A stretch of 19,576 nt of DNA from Verrucomicrobiota bacterium (GTDB taxonomy: Bacteria; Verrucomicrobiota; Kiritimatiellia; CAIQIC01; Lenti-01), in contig DMJA01000188.1 in the NCBI GenBank assembly GCA_003451935.1, positions 1-19,576 on the forward strand, written 5' to 3'. The stretch's first letter is position 1, and each line of letters starts with the position of its first letter. The notes under the pieces were generated by a model. That model was not told the DNA's origin and did no database searches. It saw nothing but the letters and a program-made list of their open reading frames with translations. A program made the translations under genes and the position numbers. Of this stretch, positions 7,207 through 13,683 are shown piece by piece.

Positions 7207-8065
7207 ATTCGCGCTCCATCGTTTCTTCGGTGCGGGCGAGGCCTTCGGCGGACAGGTCGAGGTTCTGCCGGAAGCGCTGCCAGCGGCTCTGGGTCTTGGC
7301 GCTCCGCAGCAGGACGGAAGACAGGATGCGGCGCAGCCGCTCCTCGTCGAGGCCGCGGATGAGCCGCCCCTTGTAGGCGAGGGAAATCGCGCCGGTCTCC
7401 TCGGAGACGACGACCACGAGCGCATCGCTCTCCTCGGACAGGCCGACGGCGGCGCGGTGGCGCGTGCCGGTCTTGCCGATGTCGCGCCCGGAAAGCGGGA
7501 AGACGCAGCCGGCGGCGCGGATGCGGTTGCCCTCGATGATGACGCCGCCGTCGTGGAGGGCCGTACGGGGATAGAAGAGGGTGGTGAGCAGTTCGGCGCT
7601 GACGGCCGCGTCCAGGCGCGTGCCGGTTTCCTGCACCGCGCGCGTGCCGATTTCGCGCTCGATGGCGATCAGCGCGCCGATCTTGTCGGCCGCGAGGCGG
7701 GAGACGGACTGCACGATCTCGTCGAGCAGTCCGCGCTCGCGCTCGGTGGAGGCGAACACGTGCTGCTTGCCGAGTTCGGCGAGCGCGCGCCGGATCTCGG
7801 GCTGGAAGATGACGAGGAAGGCGACGACGAGATAGACCGAGAGCTGCTGCAGCAACCAGTTCAGCGTGTCGAGGTTGAAGATCCGCGTCAGGACCAGCAT
7901 CGCCACCACGGCGGTGATGAAGCCCAGCAAGACCTGCGCGCCGCGGGTGCCGCGGAAGAACAGGATGGCGTAGTAGAACAGGACGGCCAGGACGAGGATT
8001 TCGAGCAGCCCCCCCACTCCGGGGAGGGGGATTTGCCTGGAGAAGTCCATCCACGAGCTGTTCAT
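7181..8065 (-). CDS. cdaA: Diadenylate cyclase CdaA
   Basis: 294 residues. CdaA joins two ATP into cyclic di-AMP, a messenger controlling potassium and turgor, at the inner membrane. Three hydrophobic helices lie at about 20-38, 43-60 and 74-87. They are followed by a coupling helix with F-Q-P-E-I-R-R-A-L. The DAC domain has H-D-G-G-V-I-I (172-174 is DGG, a frequent variant of DGA), C-V-F-P-L-S, G-T-R-H-R-A-A (200-206) and V-V-V-S-E-E-T-G-A-I-S. It heads the leftward operon cdaA-cdaR-TPR-YdjY. The start lacks an obvious ribosome site; a promoter-like element ends 6 nt before it. Family assignment is secure. Confidence 0.93.
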   Translation of the reverse strand: MNSSWMDFSRQIPLPGVGGLLEILVLAVLFYYAILFFRGTRGAQVLLGFITAVVAMLVLTRIFNLDTLNWLLQQLSVYLVVAFLVIFQPEIRRALAELGKQHVFASTERERGLLDEIVQSVSRLAADKIGALIAIEREIGTRAVQETGTRLDAAVSAELLTTLFYPRTALHDGGVIIEGNRIRAAGCVFPLSGRDIGKTGTRHRAAVGLSEESDALVVVVSEETGAISLAYKGRLIRGLDEERLRRILSSVLLRSAKTQSRWQRFRQNLDLSAEGLARTEETMEREFEDPPQNP

Positions 8066-8071
8066 GGAGCC

Positions 8072-8100
8072 AATTTGCCACGCGCGGCGGGGAGGCGCAA
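8072..8100 (-). promoter_or_regulatory. Candidate promoter of cdaA, possibly leaderless
   Basis: On the minus strand TTGCGC (8100-8095) is followed after 17 bp by CAAATT (8077-8072), preceded by TGG as in an extended -10. The cdaA ATG begins 6 nt further. Matches are only three of six in each box, so support comes mainly from spacing and position. Confidence 0.25.
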
Positions 8101-8121
8101 GCGCCAAAGGCCGGGATGGTG

Positions 8122-8127
8122 TATAAT
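8122..8127 (+). promoter_or_regulatory. TATAAT -10 box of msrB
   Basis: A perfect TATAAT in very GC-rich surroundings lies 7 nt before the ATG at 8135, which would put the start point at or next to the start codon. No good -35 box is seen at 16-18 bp. GGAGGG (8128-8133) lies between the box and the ATG but would be too close to act as a normal ribosome site for that ATG. Confidence 0.5.
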
Positions 8128-8134
8128 GGAGGGC

Positions 8135-8620
8135 ATGAATCGCTGGATCCCCATGATGATGGCGCTGGCGGCGGGAATCGCCCTCGCCCTGGCCGCGTCG
8201 GAGAAGCAGGAGGCCTCGCCCATGGAGAAGATCGTCAAGACCGACGCCGAATGGCGGGCGCAGCTGACGCCGGAGCAGTACCGCGTGACGCGCCAGCGGG
8301 GAACCGAACTGGCCTGCTCGGGGCCGTTCCATGACCACCACGAGCCGGGCACCTACTTCTGCGTGGGCTGCGGCCTGCCGCTGTTTTCCTCGGACGCCAA
8401 GTTCGACTCCGGCACGGGCTGGCCCAGCTACTTCCAGCCTGTCGCGCCGGAAAACATTTCGATGCGCGAGGACCGCAGCTTCGGCATGGTGCGCACGGAA
8501 GTGCTCTGCGCGCGGTGCGACGCGCACCTCGGGCACGTGTTCGACGACGGACCGCGCCCCACCGGCCTGCGCTATTGCATCAACTCCGTCGCGCTGCGGT
8601 TCGAGCCGCGCAAGAAATGA
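8135..8620 (+). CDS. msrB: Peptide methionine (R)-S-oxide reductase, exported
   Basis: 161 residues. MsrB reduces methionine-R-sulfoxide in damaged proteins. Zinc-site cysteines are Cys76 and Cys79 (C-V-G-C-G) and Cys125 and Cys128 (C-A-R-C-D). The core has G-T-G-W-P-S-Y-F-Q-P (93-102), L-G-H-V-F-D-D-G-P, and the catalytic Cys148 in R-Y-C-I-N-S. Cys61 in E-L-A-C-S-G is a likely resolving cysteine. A hydrophobic N-terminal segment (about 5-21) suggests export or membrane anchoring, so it would protect envelope proteins. ATG 8126, overlapping the TATAAT box, is an unlikely alternative start. The stop overlaps the glycosylase ATG, coupling two repair-type enzymes. Confidence 0.94.
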   Translation: MNRWIPMMMALAAGIALALAASEKQEASPMEKIVKTDAEWRAQLTPEQYRVTRQRGTELACSGPFHDHHEPGTYFCVGCGLPLFSSDAKFDSGTGWPSYFQPVAPENISMREDRSFGMVRTEVLCARCDAHLGHVFDDGPRPTGLRYCINSVALRFEPRKK

Positions 8621-9171
8621 GAAAGTCCGGGGAAGGCTGGGCGGCCGGCTTCCCGCCGGTCGAGCCGAAGCGCGCGCGGGTGCTGATTCTCGGGACGCTG
8701 CCGAGCGCGGAGTCCATCCGGAAGGGCGAATACTACGCGCATCCGCGCAACGCGTTTTGGCCGATCATGGGCGAACTCTTCGGCGCGGGGCGGGAGCTGC
8801 CCTATGCCCCGCGGCTCCGCAAGCTGGCGTCGCGCGGCGTGATGCTCTGGGACGTGCTCCAGGCCGCGCACCGGCCCGGCAGCCTCGATTCCGCGATCCA
8901 TCCGCGCCGCCTCAAGCCCAACGAAATCCCGGAACTGCTCGCGCGGCATCCGGAGCTGGAGAAGATCGTGTTCAACGGCGGCCCGGCGGAGGCGTTGTTC
9001 CGGCGGCATGTCGCGAAAAAATGCGGGGATCTCCTCGCCGGCGTGGAGCTGGTGCGCCTGCCGTCGACCAGCCCCGCGCACGCCTCCCGCACCTTCGCTC
9101 AAAAGCTCGCCGCCTGGCGCGCAGGACTCCCTCCCCCCAAGGCCATGTCCCCCGCTTCATTCCGGGTATAG
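8617..9171 (+). CDS. DNA-deoxyinosine (hypoxanthine-DNA) glycosylase, UDG superfamily
   Basis: 184 residues. The closest family I recognise is the family-6 uracil-DNA-glycosylase fold enzymes that remove hypoxanthine from deaminated adenine in DNA. Motifs: L-I-L-G-T-L-P-S-A-E-S (23-33), Y-Y-A-H-P-R-N-A-F-W-P-I-M (39-51, Asn45 at the position I recall as catalytic in that family), G-V-M-L-W-D-V-L, F-N-G-G-P-A-E-A-L-F, and L-P-S-T-S-P-A near the end. The ATG overlaps the msrB stop (ATGA), so both are co-translated. The last few codons lie in the terminator hairpin at 9163-9190. A mismatch-specific G:U/T glycosylase is the main alternative. Confidence 0.85.
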   Translation: MRKSGEGWAAGFPPVEPKRARVLILGTLPSAESIRKGEYYAHPRNAFWPIMGELFGAGRELPYAPRLRKLASRGVMLWDVLQAAHRPGSLDSAIHPRRLKPNEIPELLARHPELEKIVFNGGPAEALFRRHVAKKCGDLLAGVELVRLPSTSPAHASRTFAQKLAAWRAGLPPPKAMSPASFRV

Positions 9172-9200
9172 TTTTATAAAACAATACCCGAAGCCTTTTT
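9163..9200 (+). terminator. Rho-independent terminator of msrB-glycosylase
   Basis: Arms 9163-9176 and 9177-9190 are reverse complements at 13 of 14 positions, forming CGGGTAT ... ATACCCG with an A/T-rich upper stem. A T-run (9196-9200) follows. The hairpin begins before the glycosylase stop codon (9169-9171), so it overlaps the coding end. Confidence 0.7.
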
Positions 9201-9237
9201 AAAAAATAAATGATGCAATATCATGGGGTGGATATTG
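9201..9237 (-). terminator. Terminator of the pabBC gene
   Basis: CAATATC and GATATTG (9216-9222 and 9231-9237) pair perfectly across an 8-nt loop, and on the minus strand TTTATTTTTT follows at 9210-9201. It lies 8 nt past the pabBC stop. The neighbouring 9163-9200 hairpin serves the opposite strand, making an AT-rich double terminator between convergent genes. Confidence 0.6.
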
Positions 9238-9244
9238 TTATATT

Positions 9245-11068
9245 TTAGAATGTTGGATTTCGCTGGTCGGGGATTCGTTGGAGAGGAGTTGGCCACCCGT
9301 TTTGATGGCAGGGATCGATGACGGTCGGCATCAAGCCGCGGACGGAATTGAGGAGGAAAACGCGGGGGCTTTTGCGGAGAAGATCGAGGGGAAGCCGCCG
9401 CTCGCGCAGCAGGCCGCGGGCGAGGAATTCGGCGCGGGCGGTGCCGGGAAGGAGCCCGCATTCGACGGGCGGGGTGCAGAGGATGCCGTCGATCTCGGCG
9501 ACGAGGTTGGCGATGGTGGATTCGGTGGCTTCGCCCGCCTCATTGAAAAGGATGACGTCGTCGTGGCCCGGGAAATCCGCCTTGGCTTCTTCGTAGACGC
9601 GGCGGTTCGTGGTCTTGTGGTAGAGGAAGACATCGGCGCGGTCCACGGGGCGGCGCGCAAGCGCGGCGCGAAAGAAGGGGCCGGAGGCGAGAGGGGCGAG
9701 GGGCGAGGTCTGGAGGGTCGGTGCGCCGTTGGGCGCGAGGAGGAGGCGGAGCCGGTGCGGGGCGCGGGGCAGGCCGCGCACAAGTGTTTCGATCTGTTCG
9801 CGGATTTGCGCGGCGTCGAAGGGATAGTCGAAATATTCCGCTGAATCGCGCATCCGCGCCAGATGGAGTTCCAGGAGGCGGATGCCGTCTTCCGGCGTCC
9901 AGAGCATGGTTTCGAGGAGGGAGAAGGCGGGCCGGGGCGGTTCGGTCAAAATGCGGGCCTTGGTGCGGCATTCGGCCTGCTCGGCGCCGCAATCGGAGTC
10001 CCAGACGATGCCGCCGCCGACGCCGTATTCGGCGCGGCCGGTGCGGATGTCGAGCAGCAGGGTGCGAATGGCGACGTTGAACTGGGCGCGGCGGCCGGGG
10101 GCGAGGAATCCGATGGCGCCGGTGTAGATTTGTCGCGACGAGGTTTCGAGGTCGGCGATGATGCGCATGGTGCGCGCCTTGGGCGCGCCGGTGATGGAGG
10201 CGGGCGGGAACGTCGCGGCCAGGATTTCGGAGATTGATGCGTCGGTTTCCGCGGCGACGGTGGAGGTCAGCTGCCAGAGGGTGGGATATTTTTCCAGCGC
10301 GCAAAGGGGGGCGGCCCGGACGGTTCCGGGCCGGGCGACGCGGCCCAGGTCGTTGCGCACCATGTCCACGATCATGAGGTTCTCGGCGCGGTTCTTCTCC
10401 GAGGCGAGGAGGGCGGCGGCCTGTTCGCGGTCCTGCGCGGCGGAAAGGCCGCGGGGCGCGGTGCCCTTCATGGGGCGGGATTCGAGATGCGCGCCGTCGA
10501 GGCGGAAGAACAGCTCGGGAGACGCGCTGCAGATGCGCCACGGGCCGGCCGCGACGTAGGCGCCGAAGGGCGCGCGCTGGGCCTGGACCAGCGCGAGAAA
10601 GGCCTGCCACGGATCCGGTTTGAACGCGTCGCGGAGCAGGCGGCAGGAAAAGTTGACCTGATAGGTGTCGCCTTCGCGGATGTGGCGCTGGATGCGGCCG
10701 AAGGCGCGGGCATAGGCTTCGGGCGAGAGGTCGGCCTGCCACGCGTCCGGCAAGGCGGCCGCGGCGGGCGGCAGGTCGATCGGTTCGGGATTTCCGTAGA
10801 GGCCGAACCACAACAACGGAAAATCGCCGGAACCGCGGACGGACAAGGCGTCGTCGAAGGCGGGGGAGGCTTCGTAGGAGATCCATCCGGCGGCGTGCAG
10901 GCCACGCCGCTCGACGGCCCGCTCGATGTCGCGGAGCCGGGGCAGGACGTCCGAAAGGCGGGAAGCGGAAACCACCTCGACGGGATTTTGGAAACGGAGC
11001 CAGCGCCCGGCGGCCTCGTCGCGGAGCACAACGAGGTTTTCCTTGGAGGATGCGGGGCCGGAGCGCAT
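9245..11068 (-). CDS. pabB: PabB-PabC fusion: aminodeoxychorismate synthase component I / lyase
   Basis: 607 residues. The first domain (about 1-375) is chorismate-binding PabB: E-G-D-T-Y-Q-V-N-F, M-K-G-T-A-P-R-G (Lys of the PabB type rather than the Ala of anthranilate synthase), A-E-N-L-M-I-V-D-M-V-R-N-D-L-G, F-P-P-A-S-I-T-G-A-P-K, and Y-G-V-G-G-G-I-V-W-D-S. The second (about 385-607) is a PLP fold-type IV lyase, PabC-like, with H-K-T-T-N-R-R-V-Y-E supplying the PLP lysine and N-E-A-G-E-A-T-E-S-T. Together they would make 4-aminobenzoate from chorismate for folate. The glutaminase PabA is not in this window. Start 11068 avoids 42 upstream codons that run through palindromes. The gene is divergent from tsaB. 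Confidence 0.92.
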   Translation of the reverse strand: MRSGPASSKENLVVLRDEAAGRWLRFQNPVEVVSASRLSDVLPRLRDIERAVERRGLHAAGWISYEASPAFDDALSVRGSGDFPLLWFGLYGNPEPIDLPPAAAALPDAWQADLSPEAYARAFGRIQRHIREGDTYQVNFSCRLLRDAFKPDPWQAFLALVQAQRAPFGAYVAAGPWRICSASPELFFRLDGAHLESRPMKGTAPRGLSAAQDREQAAALLASEKNRAENLMIVDMVRNDLGRVARPGTVRAAPLCALEKYPTLWQLTSTVAAETDASISEILAATFPPASITGAPKARTMRIIADLETSSRQIYTGAIGFLAPGRRAQFNVAIRTLLLDIRTGRAEYGVGGGIVWDSDCGAEQAECRTKARILTEPPRPAFSLLETMLWTPEDGIRLLELHLARMRDSAEYFDYPFDAAQIREQIETLVRGLPRAPHRLRLLLAPNGAPTLQTSPLAPLASGPFFRAALARRPVDRADVFLYHKTTNRRVYEEAKADFPGHDDVILFNEAGEATESTIANLVAEIDGILCTPPVECGLLPGTARAEFLARGLLRERRLPLDLLRKSPRVFLLNSVRGLMPTVIDPCHQNGWPTPLQRIPDQRNPTF

Positions 11069-11074
11069 GGGGGG

Positions 11075-11103
11075 ATTAAGCGGGAGGCGGGGCGCGGATT
11101 CAA
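11075..11103 (-). promoter_or_regulatory. Candidate promoter of pabBC next to a palindrome
   Basis: On the minus strand TTGAAT (11103-11098) is followed after 17 bp by CTTAAT (11080-11075), each four of six. The ATG lies 6 nt beyond the -10 box, so the message would be leaderless or nearly so. The palindrome at 11108-11126 begins 4 bp upstream of the -35 box. Confidence 0.35.
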
Positions 11104-11107
11104 TGGA

Positions 11108-11148
11108 TTTTCCACGCTGTGGAAAAATATTTTCCACACTATGGAAAA
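11108..11148. repeat. Pair of 19-bp palindromes, 22 bp apart
   Basis: Copies of TTTTCCA-N5-TGGAAAA lie at 11108-11126 (centre CGCTG) and 11130-11148 (centre CACTA). They occupy the divergent gap between pabBC and tsaB (11069-11166). The 22-bp offset, about two helical turns, is the same as at 13643. Centres vary while arms are fixed, as expected of protein-binding half-sites. Confidence 0.8.
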
Positions 11149-11166
11149 CTGTCATGTTGCGCAGCG

Positions 11167-11781
11167 ATGAAACTCTTGGCCTTGGAATTTTCAACGGAGA
11201 CTGCGAGTTTGGCGCTGCTGGAGGCGGGCGTCGTGGTGGCGTCGCTGCCGGTGGATGCCGGCCATCGGCGCAGCCAAGGGGTCTTCGACGCGGTCGAGGT
11301 TTTGCTGAAAGGCGCGGGGTGGGTTTTGGCGGATGTCGGCGCGTTCGCGGTGGGGCGCGGACCGGGGTCGTACACGGGGTTGCGGGTAAGCCTGACGGCG
11401 GCGAATGGGTGGGCGCTGCCGGCGAACAAGCCGGTCTGGACGGTTTCCAGCGGCGCGGCGCTGGCCGCGGAAATCTTCGCGGAAAAGCCGGAGATTTCGC
11501 GCGCGGTGGTTTGGGGCGATGCGCGGCGGGGCACGATCTGGGCGGGGCTGTTCGAGCGTCATGCGCGACAGGTTGAAGAATGGAAGCTGCTGCCGGCGGA
11601 GGCGCGCGGGATGGAATGGCCCGCCGCGCATTGGGTCGAGGCCGGCCGCGCGCCCAAGGCGGAATGGGTGGGCAGGCTGTTTTTCGCGGGCGGTCCGAGC
11701 GAGGAGCTCCAGCCCATCTACCTGCACCCCGCCGTGATCGCCGCGCCGCGGTTCGACGCGGAGGGGAAACCGCTGGCTTGA
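11167..11781 (+). CDS. tsaB: tRNA threonylcarbamoyladenosine biosynthesis protein TsaB
   Basis: 204 residues. TsaB is the pseudo-enzyme partner of TsaD in making t6A at position 37 of ANN-decoding tRNAs. The ASKHA-fold start L-L-A-L-E-F-S-T-E-T-A-S-L-A-L and the hallmark G-R-G-P-G-S-Y-T-G-L-R-V are present, followed by A-L-A-A-E-I. Length is typical of short TsaB proteins. The ATG at 11167 is chosen because upstream in-frame codons run through the palindromes. No strong ribosome site is visible. TsaD, TsaC and TsaE are not in the window. It is followed 51 bp later by panD, with a separate promoter candidate between. Confidence 0.92.
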   Translation: MKLLALEFSTETASLALLEAGVVVASLPVDAGHRRSQGVFDAVEVLLKGAGWVLADVGAFAVGRGPGSYTGLRVSLTAANGWALPANKPVWTVSSGAALAAEIFAEKPEISRAVVWGDARRGTIWAGLFERHARQVEEWKLLPAEARGMEWPAAHWVEAGRAPKAEWVGRLFFAGGPSEELQPIYLHPAVIAAPRFDAEGKPLA

Positions 11782-11807
11782 AGTGGCGCGGGGATTCGGG
11801 ATACAGT
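11778..11807 (+). promoter_or_regulatory. Candidate promoter of panD-dihydropyrimidinase
   Basis: TTGAAG (11778-11783, overlapping the tsaB stop) is followed after 18 bp by TACAGT (11802-11807), each four of six. It would start transcription near 11814, giving a leader of about 20 nt that carries the AAAGGAA ribosome site of panD. Confidence 0.4.
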
Positions 11808-11832
11808 GCGGATTCTGCTGAAAGGAACGGCG

Positions 11833-12195
11833 ATGCAACGGACCATGCTGAAATCGAAAATCCACCGGGCGACGGTGACGGGCCTCGAACTCGACTACGA
11901 GGGGAGCATCGCCATCGATGAGAACCTGATGGAGGCGGCGGACCTGTTGGCGGGCGAGCAGGTCCAGGTGCTGAACCTCCAGAACGGCGAGCGGTTCATC
12001 ACCTACGTGATCCGGGGCAAGCGGGGCTCGGGGCAGATGATGCTGAACGGGCCGGCGGCGCGGCTGGCGTACAAGGGCGACACGATCATCGTGATCGCCT
12101 ACGCAGAAATGGACGACGCCGAGGCGCAGACGTTCAAGGCGACGGTCGTGAAGGTGGACGCGAAGAACCGCATCGTCAAGGTGCTCAAGAAATAG
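11833..12195 (+). CDS. panD: Aspartate 1-decarboxylase proenzyme
   Basis: 120 residues. PanD decarboxylates aspartate to beta-alanine, the precursor of pantothenate and coenzyme A. It is made as a zymogen that self-cleaves between Gly24 and Ser25, and here Y-E-G-S sits at exactly 22-25, so Ser25 becomes the pyruvoyl cofactor. Lys9, His11, Arg54 and Tyr58 match the active-site positions of the E. coli enzyme, and G-P-A-A-R-L is also present. The ATG at 11833 is preceded by AAAGGAA. Dihydropyrimidinase starts 9 bp after the stop with its ribosome site overlapping this stop codon, so the two are almost certainly co-translated. Confidence 0.96.
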   Translation: MQRTMLKSKIHRATVTGLELDYEGSIAIDENLMEAADLLAGEQVQVLNLQNGERFITYVIRGKRGSGQMMLNGPAARLAYKGDTIIVIAYAEMDDAEAQTFKATVVKVDAKNRIVKVLKK

Positions 12196-12204
12196 GAGAT
12201 TCCC

Positions 12205-13569
12205 ATGGGCCTGCTGATCCGCGGTGGCGAGGTGGTGACGGCGCTGGGCCGTTGCGCCGCGGACGTGTGGTGCGAGGGGGAGAAGATTTTGAAGGTGGAG
12301 AAGGGGATTGCGCCGCCGCCGGGGGCGACGGTGGTCGAGGCGGCGGGGAAGCTGGTGTTTCCGGGGTTCATCGATCCCCATGTGCATGCCTATCTGCCGC
12401 TGACGAACACCAAGGCGAAGTCGGACTATGCGAACTGCACGCGCGCGGCGCTGCTGGGCGGCACGACCTGCGTGATGGATTTCGCGGGCTCGGGGCAGGA
12501 AAAGGATCTGGACGAGGCGTGGGCGGCATGGGAGGCACAGGCGGCAGGGCAGGCATCGTGCGACTACGCGTGGCACATGACGATCACGCGCTTCGGCAAC
12601 GAAACACGCAACCAGCTCGAAAAATACGTGGAGAAGGGCCTGCGGTCGGTGAAGGTCTATCTGGCCTACAAGCCGGCGCTGGCGATTTCCGACGAGGATT
12701 TGTTCCGCGTGCTCGAGTTCGCGGCGGCGTGCGGTGTCGTGGTGATGGCGCACTGCGAGAACGCGGATCTGGTGACGGCGATGCAGGGGAAGCTGCTGGC
12801 CGACGGCAAGACGGGCCCCGAGTGGCACGAACCGAGCCGCCCGCCGATGGTCGAGGCCGAGGGCGTGTGCAAGTTCCTGACGTTCGCGGCGGCGGCGGGC
12901 GCGAAGGCCTACGTCGTGCATTTGAGCTGCGAAGAAGCGCTCACGATGGTCGACCGGTTCCGCGGCAAGCTGAAGAACCTCTATATCGAAACGATGATCC
13001 ACTATTTGACGCTGGACAAGTCGTATGCCGCGCGCCCGGATTTCGAGGGCGCAAAGTGGGTGCTCTCCCCGCCGCTGCGCGAGAAGTCCGATCAGGATGC
13101 GCTGTGGAAAGCGCTGGCGGACGGGCGGATCGACACGCTGGGGACGGACCACTGCCCGTTCGATTTCCGGGGCCAGAAGGAACTGGGCCGCGGCGATTTC
13201 ACGAAGATTCCCAACGGCATCGGCGGCGTGGAGGAGCGCGTGGCGCTGGCCTACACGGCGGGCGTGCTGGGCGGGAAGATTTCGCTGGAGCGGCTGGTCG
13301 CGGCGGCGGCGGAGAACCCGGCGAAGATTTTCGGCCTGTGGGGCCGCAAGGGCACGGTCGCACCGGGCTTCGACGCAGATTTGGTGGTGTGGGATCCGGA
13401 GGCGCGGCACACGATTTCGCAGAAAACCCAGAGCCTGGACACGGACTACAATCCATATGAAGGCGTCCAGGTCCACGGCGCGCCGGAGGTGGTGGCGGTG
13501 CGCGGGGAGATCATGGTTCGCGGCGGGAAATTCGTCGGGACGGCGGGCCAGGGGCGGCTGGTGCTGTGA
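12205..13569 (+). CDS. hydA: Dihydropyrimidinase / D-hydantoinase
   Basis: 454 residues. The enzyme opens the ring of 5,6-dihydrouracil (or 5-substituted hydantoins) to N-carbamoyl-beta-alanine. All metal-site residues fall at the classical D-hydantoinase positions: His59 and His61 (D-P-H-V-H), Lys150 for carbamylation (S-V-K-V-Y), His183 (A-H-C-E-N), His239 (V-H-L-S), Asp315 (T-D-H-C-P-F). The C-terminal A-D-L-V-V-W-D-P motif is also present. AGGAG lies 6 nt before the ATG and overlaps the panD stop. Neighbouring PanD makes the same end product, beta-alanine, by another route. No beta-ureidopropionase or dihydropyrimidine dehydrogenase is in the window, so hydantoinase or phenylhydantoinase-type activity remains possible. 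Confidence 0.92.
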   Translation: MGLLIRGGEVVTALGRCAADVWCEGEKILKVEKGIAPPPGATVVEAAGKLVFPGFIDPHVHAYLPLTNTKAKSDYANCTRAALLGGTTCVMDFAGSGQEKDLDEAWAAWEAQAAGQASCDYAWHMTITRFGNETRNQLEKYVEKGLRSVKVYLAYKPALAISDEDLFRVLEFAAACGVVVMAHCENADLVTAMQGKLLADGKTGPEWHEPSRPPMVEAEGVCKFLTFAAAAGAKAYVVHLSCEEALTMVDRFRGKLKNLYIETMIHYLTLDKSYAARPDFEGAKWVLSPPLREKSDQDALWKALADGRIDTLGTDHCPFDFRGQKELGRGDFTKIPNGIGGVEERVALAYTAGVLGGKISLERLVAAAAENPAKIFGLWGRKGTVAPGFDADLVVWDPEARHTISQKTQSLDTDYNPYEGVQVHGAPEVVAVRGEIMVRGGKFVGTAGQGRLVL

Positions 13570-13587
13570 GCGGTGCGCGGATGGAAG

Positions 13588-13622
13588 ATTCAATATTCAA
13601 TATTCAATATTCAATATCCAAT
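13588..13622. repeat. Heptanucleotide tandem repeat (ATTCAAT)
   Basis: Four perfect ATTCAAT units (13588-13615) are followed by one imperfect unit, ATCCAAT (13616-13622). It is a sharp AT-rich island in GC-rich DNA, between the dihydropyrimidinase stop and the palindrome pair, upstream of the repeat-protein gene. Length variation by slippage is plausible. Effects on the downstream promoter are speculation. Confidence 0.85.
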
Positions 13623-13642
13623 GATCAAGTTGGGGGACGGAG

Positions 13643-13683
13643 TTTTCCACGGTGTGGAAAAAAGGTTTCCACAGTGTGGAAAA
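13643..13683. repeat. Pair of 19-bp palindromes overlapping a gene start
   Basis: Copies lie at 13643-13661 (centre CGGTG) and 13665-13683 (first base G instead of T, centre CAGTG), 22 bp apart. The second spans the likely GTG start at 13674 of the following gene. Its ribosome site AAAAGG (13660-13665) lies between and partly inside the two palindromes. A bound protein, or a folded mRNA, could therefore control translation or transcription start here. Confidence 0.75.

Noticed and set aside
8066..8536. N-terminal extension of CdaA
   Set aside because: It is antisense to msrB, and the protein from 8065 already has the normal membrane helices at its N-terminus.
11069..11194. 42-codon N-terminal extension of PabB-PabC
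   Set aside because: It would read through both palindromes and into the start of tsaB. The chorismate-binding domain is complete from 11068.
11191..13593. Minus-strand open frame of about 800 codons
   Set aside because: It is antisense to tsaB, panD and dihydropyrimidinase, all strongly conserved. Its product is rich in Arg, His and Pro with no motif. Long empty frames are expected opposite GC-rich genes.
13566..13673. N-terminal extension of the repeat protein from GTG 13566 or ATG 13581
   Set aside because: The extra codons only translate the ATTCAAT array and palindromes, and would place the signal peptide internally. GTG 13674 with AAAAGG upstream is a better start.
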